Shown one piece after another: positions 5,085 through 8,070 of a stretch of 8,070 nt of DNA (the stretch's first letter is position 1; the number at the start of each line of letters is the position of its first letter). Location of the stretch: positions 1-8,070 of the forward strand of contig JADGDA010000107.1 of NCBI GenBank assembly GCA_015228695.1, read 5' to 3'. A program made the translations under genes and the position numbers. The notes under the pieces are model-generated. The model made no database searches. It saw only the letters and a program-made list of their open reading frames with translations, and was not told the DNA's origin. The stretch is from Alphaproteobacteria bacterium. GTDB taxonomy: Bacteria; Pseudomonadota; Alphaproteobacteria; Rhodospirillales; Rhodospirillaceae.

Positions 5085-7055
5085 ATGGTCAAGAGTCTTC
5101 TCTTTGGTGGCGGTGGTTCCGGGAACTCCCGGCGGGAGGCGCTCCACCGCAATGACTGGACCGTCCTGGTCGTGGACGACGAAGAGGAGGTTCACTCCGT
5201 CAGCCGCATGATTCTGAGCCGGATGCGTTACCGCGACCGGGGGGTTTCGGTCATCAGCGCCCATTCCGGGGCCGAGGCCGAGGCGGTTCTGCGGGCGACG
5301 CCGGACGTCGCGGTCATCCTGCTCGACGTGGTGATGGAAACCGACGACGCCGGTCTCCGGCTGGTGAAGGTCATCCGCGAGACCCTGGGCAACGCCGCCG
5401 TGCGCATCATCCTGCGCACCGGGCAGCCGGGTCAGGCGCCCGAGGAAAGCGTCATCCTCGACTACGACATCAACGACTACAAGGAAAAGACCGAGCTGAC
5501 CTCGCAGAAGCTGACGACCGCGGTCATCACCGCCCTGCGCTCCTACGCCGACATCATGGCCCTCACCTTAAGCCGTCAGGGGTTGGAAAAGGTCATCACC
5601 GCCTGTTCGACGCTGTTCCGCAAACGCTCCCTGCAACTGTTTGCCGAGGGCATTCTGAACCAGATTTCCGGTCTTCTCGATGTCGGTCCCGGCGGCATCA
5701 TCTGCGTGCAGAACCAGATGCATCTTCAGGATGGGTGCGAGCCCGACCTGTACGTCCTCGCCGCTTCCGGGCGCTATCGCGACGCCACCAACCAGCCCTT
5801 GCGCGGCCATGTGGACGCCGTCGTCGCCGAGGCCGTCCTGAACGCGATGCGGACGAAGCGGAGCAGTTTCGACGCGTTCAGGATGACGATCTATCTGGCG
5901 ACCCCCAACGACCGCGAGGTGGTGGTTCATTTCGACAGCGACCGGATGATGCGGGACTCGGACCAGAGCCTGATCGAGGTGTTCTCGTCGAACATCTCGG
6001 TCGAGTTCGACAACCTGGTCGCCTACGAACAGATGAAGCGGGCCAGCCTCGCCATGGCGGTCGCCGTGGCCGGGGCCGCCGAGCACAAGCTCGACGACAG
6101 CCATGACCATGGTCCCCGAGTCGCGCGCCTGAGCGAGGAAATCGCCAGCGTCATGCATCGCGCCGGCCGGTGGGACGCTCCCATGGAGCCCACGTTCCTG
6201 GCCGAGCTTGGGTGGGCGTCCATTCTTCATGACCTGGGCAAGATGACCGTTCCGGTGGAGGTGCTCACCAAGCCGGGGCCGCTGACGCCCGAGGAACGGG
6301 CGTTGGTCGAACGTCATCCCATCGCCGGAACCGAGATCCTGCGGGCGGCGGAACGGCTGGCGGAAGGCAATCTGCCCTTGAGGATGGCCGTCGATATCGT
6401 GCGTTGCCACCATGAGCATTTCGACGGAAAAGGCTATCCCGCCGGGCTGTCGGGGACGTCCATCCCCTTGCCGGCGCGGGTGGTCGCGGTTGCCGACGTG
6501 TTCGACTCCCTGACCAGCGCGGCCCCCTTCCGCGAGCCCTGGACCTCGGACGGGGCCGTGGCCCATATCCGCGAGCGGTCGGGAACCCAGTTCGATCCCG
6601 TCGTGGTCGAGGCGTTTCTGGAGGTGATGAAACGCCGGTCGTCCACCGTTCTGCTGGACTGGAACAAGGACATGAGCGTCGGCTCGCCCGAAATGGACCG
6701 GGACCATCGCCGCCTCATCGACCTCATCAATCAGGTCGCGGGGACCAAGGGGAACGAGGACCCCGTCATCATGGAAGGCGTTCTCGACGAGACGGTGGAG
6801 CATCTGGGGGGGCACTTCGCCCGGGAAGAGGACCTCATGCGCGCGGTGGGCTTTCCCGGCATGGACTCCCACCGGAAGCGGCACGAGTCGATCATGGCCG
6901 ACATCCTGGCGCTCCGGCTGCAACTGACGGAGGGATTCGCCGCCGGGGTGGGGGGGCGGCTGTTGTCCCTGCTGGTGCCCTGGGTGCGCGATCACATCAT
7001 GCGCGAGGACAAGCTGTACGAAGCCTACGTCGCCACGGCCGGGGGGCGGACGTGA
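5085..7055 (+). CDS. Response regulator REC-DUF3369-HD-GYP-bacteriohemerythrin, cyclic di-GMP phosphodiesterase
   Basis: The 656-residue protein should degrade cyclic di-GMP. The receiver (about 25-150) carries Asp31/Asp32, phospho-acceptor Asp81, the LRTGQPG strand and the KEKTEL lysine, matching the upstream cyclase position for position. DUF3369 follows at about 150-320, ending in FDNLVAYEQM. The HD-GYP domain (about 325-510) has all the expected metal ligands visible: His342 in DHGPRV, His382-Asp383 in ILHDLGK with Lys386, His411 in ERHPIAG, His442-His443 in HHEHFDGKGYP with GYP at 450-452, and Asp471 in VADVFD. The C-terminal domain (about 523-650) is a bacteriohemerythrin with a full di-iron ligand set: His541, His577, Glu581, His596, His600, His637 and Asp642, with the usual spacing. 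Oxygen or redox state should thus modulate the enzyme besides phosphorylation (inference). The start at 5085 has GGGGA six bases upstream. The TGA overlaps the GTG of the sensor gene, so the two are translationally coupled. Confidence 0.95.
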   Translation: MVKSLLFGGGGSGNSRREALHRNDWTVLVVDDEEEVHSVSRMILSRMRYRDRGVSVISAHSGAEAEAVLRATPDVAVILLDVVMETDDAGLRLVKVIRETLGNAAVRIILRTGQPGQAPEESVILDYDINDYKEKTELTSQKLTTAVITALRSYADIMALTLSRQGLEKVITACSTLFRKRSLQLFAEGILNQISGLLDVGPGGIICVQNQMHLQDGCEPDLYVLAASGRYRDATNQPLRGHVDAVVAEAVLNAMRTKRSSFDAFRMTIYLATPNDREVVVHFDSDRMMRDSDQSLIEVFSSNISVEFDNLVAYEQMKRASLAMAVAVAGAAEHKLDDSHDHGPRVARLSEEIASVMHRAGRWDAPMEPTFLAELGWASILHDLGKMTVPVEVLTKPGPLTPEERALVERHPIAGTEILRAAERLAEGNLPLRMAVDIVRCHHEHFDGKGYPAGLSGTSIPLPARVVAVADVFDSLTSAAPFREPWTSDGAVAHIRERSGTQFDPVVVEAFLEVMKRRSSTVLLDWNKDMSVGSPEMDRDHRRLIDLINQVAGTKGNEDPVIMEGVLDETVEHLGGHFAREEDLMRAVGFPGMDSHRKRHESIMADILALRLQLTEGFAAGVGGRLLSLLVPWVRDHIMREDKLYEAYVATAGGRT

Positions 7056-8070
7056 CCGGTCTCCGGCTGAGCCGGACCCTGGGCCTCGCCGTCATCCTGG
7101 GAGCCTTGACGGTCATGGCGGGGTGGGTATGGGACACGCCCCTGCTGCGCAATCCCTTTCCCGGCACCATCGACATGAAGTTCAACACCGCCCTCGGGTT
7201 CCTGTTGCAGGGAATCGCCCTGCTGCTGGTGCTGCGGGGGGACGGCGCGGCCTGGGGCCGCCCCTTGGCGAAGGTGCTGGCCCTGGCCTCCGCCGCCCAT
7301 GGCGGGCTGGTGGTGAGCGAGTACGTGTTCGCTTACGACTCGGGCTTCAGCCAGTTCTTCATTCAGGAGGGCAAGGACGCGATACTGACCGTCCATCTCG
7401 GCCGTCCCGCCCCGATCACGGCGGTGACCTTCATCCTGCTGGGCGTCTCCCTCATGCAGGATCGGCTGGACCGGTGGTGGAGCCGGCCCCTGCCCCTGTT
7501 CGCGGGAGCGGCGTCCCTGCTGGGCCTGTTCGGTTACGTCTATCAAAGCCCCCACCTCTACACCGTGGTGCCCTCCGCCACTGGGATCGCGATCCTTACC
7601 GTTCTCTTCTTCCTGCTTCTGACCGCCGGGGTTCTGACCGCCCATCCCGAGCACCCGGTCTCGGCCGTTGTGCTTGATTCCGGTCCGGCGGGCATTCTGG
7701 CCAGGACTCTGCTGCCCGTGGCCATCCTGCTCCCGCTGGCGGCGGAATTCGTGACGAGTCTGGGGGCGAAATGGGGGGTGTACGGCGAAAACAACGAACA
7801 CGTCGTGCATGCCCTGCTGGTCGCGGTTGCCCTGGTATACGTGTGCCTGAAGACGGCGCGGGTTCTGCTGGGCGTGGACGATCTGCGCCGGCGGGCCGAG
7901 AAAGGCCTGCTCGAACGGGAGAAGCGGTTGCGGCTGCTCCTCGATTCCGTCGACGATGGGATCTACGGGCTGAACCGCGAGGGGGAGACCACCTTCGTCA
8001 ATCCGGCGGCCGTCCGCGCGCTCGGATGGACGGCCGCGGAGATGCTGGGCCTGCATCTGCATGGGATGAT
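7052..8070 (+). CDS. Eight-helix membrane sensor with PAS domain, probable histidine kinase (3' end cut by window)
   Basis: The start is GTG at 7052, overlapping the previous stop as GTGA; 339 codons are visible before the window ends. Eight hydrophobic helices are seen at about 9-27, 45-62, 72-93, 120-136, 147-165, 173-197, 213-236 and 248-268. The motif MKFNTALGFLLQGIALLL (42-59) is echoed by APITAVTFILLGVSLM (120-135) and less clearly at 174-196, so the region looks built from internal repeats. This is a membrane sensor type known at the N-terminus of PAS-containing kinases and cyclases; I know no ligand. A short helical linker (276-295) leads into a PAS domain starting at LLLDSVDDGIYGLNREG (295-311), then FVNPAAVRALGWTAAEMLG, typical S-box spacing. 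The output domain is outside the window. Because it follows two receiver proteins with no kinase of their own, a histidine kinase that phosphorylates both is the likeliest reading, but a GGDEF or EAL output is possible. Confidence 0.85.
   Translation, partial: MTGLRLSRTLGLAVILGALTVMAGWVWDTPLLRNPFPGTIDMKFNTALGFLLQGIALLLVLRGDGAAWGRPLAKVLALASAAHGGLVVSEYVFAYDSGFSQFFIQEGKDAILTVHLGRPAPITAVTFILLGVSLMQDRLDRWWSRPLPLFAGAASLLGLFGYVYQSPHLYTVVPSATGIAILTVLFFLLLTAGVLTAHPEHPVSAVVLDSGPAGILARTLLPVAILLPLAAEFVTSLGAKWGVYGENNEHVVHALLVAVALVYVCLKTARVLLGVDDLRRRAEKGLLEREKRLRLLLDSVDDGIYGLNREGETTFVNPAAVRALGWTAAEMLGLHLHGM

Noticed and set aside
2502..5264. A 920-codon open frame on the minus strand, spanning several plus-strand genes.
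   Set aside because: Only the last part (2993-2502) has protein features: a signal peptide and the DUF3124 motif. The upstream part is antisense to the repeat protein and GGDEF genes and results from the high GC content, which makes stops rare.
7025..8062. A 345-codon minus-strand frame opposite the membrane sensor.
   Set aside because: Its translation is very rich in Gln, Gly, Arg and His, typical of an antisense shadow in GC-rich DNA, while the plus strand encodes clear membrane helices and a PAS domain.

Overview
The window looks like a chromosomal piece of a high-GC alphaproteobacterium. A Rhodospirillales (Magnetospirillum-like) source is my best guess. It rests on strong G/C preference at third codon positions, an RsmD of the usual bacterial type, a CpoB-like repeat protein ending in KKRxGC, a bacteriohemerythrin domain and DUF3369 response regulators. 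No phage, insertion sequence, tRNA, rRNA or CRISPR array is visible. Gene density is very high, and the only sizeable non-coding stretch is the 114 bases at 2994-3107.

Layout: two gene sets diverge from 2994-3107. The leftward set is, in order of transcription: a secreted DUF3124 protein (2993-2502); rsmD, the 16S rRNA G966 methyltransferase (2498-1893); two tandem paralogous membrane-anchored, methionine-rich helical proteins of unknown function (1890-1339 and 1322-780); and a stand-alone EAL-domain protein (780 to beyond position 1) that lacks several catalytic residues. Junctions are 3 bases, 2 bases, 16 bases and a one-base TAATG overlap, so this reads as one operon. The rightward set is: a small secreted CpoB/YbgF-like repeat protein (3108-3560); a REC-DUF3369-GGDEF diguanylate cyclase (3597-5060); a REC-DUF3369-HD-GYP-hemerythrin protein (5085-7055); and the start of an eight-helix membrane sensor with a PAS domain (7052 to beyond 8070), joined by a GTGA overlap.

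How it may work together (inference): the rightward operon holds a maker and a breaker of cyclic di-GMP whose receiver halves are close paralogues. A membrane sensor that may be their kinase follows directly. The breaker carries a complete di-iron hemerythrin site, so it should read oxygen or redox state as well as phosphorylation. The leftward operon ends in an EAL protein that probably binds, rather than cuts, cyclic di-GMP or a partner protein, and it is preceded by two unknown coiled-coil membrane proteins. A palindromic GTTATAAC can serve as the -10 element for both directions, which would make the two operons compete for RNA polymerase. The least understood parts are the tandem methionine-rich proteins with the degenerate EAL protein, and the oxygen-reading HD-GYP protein paired with its GGDEF sibling.
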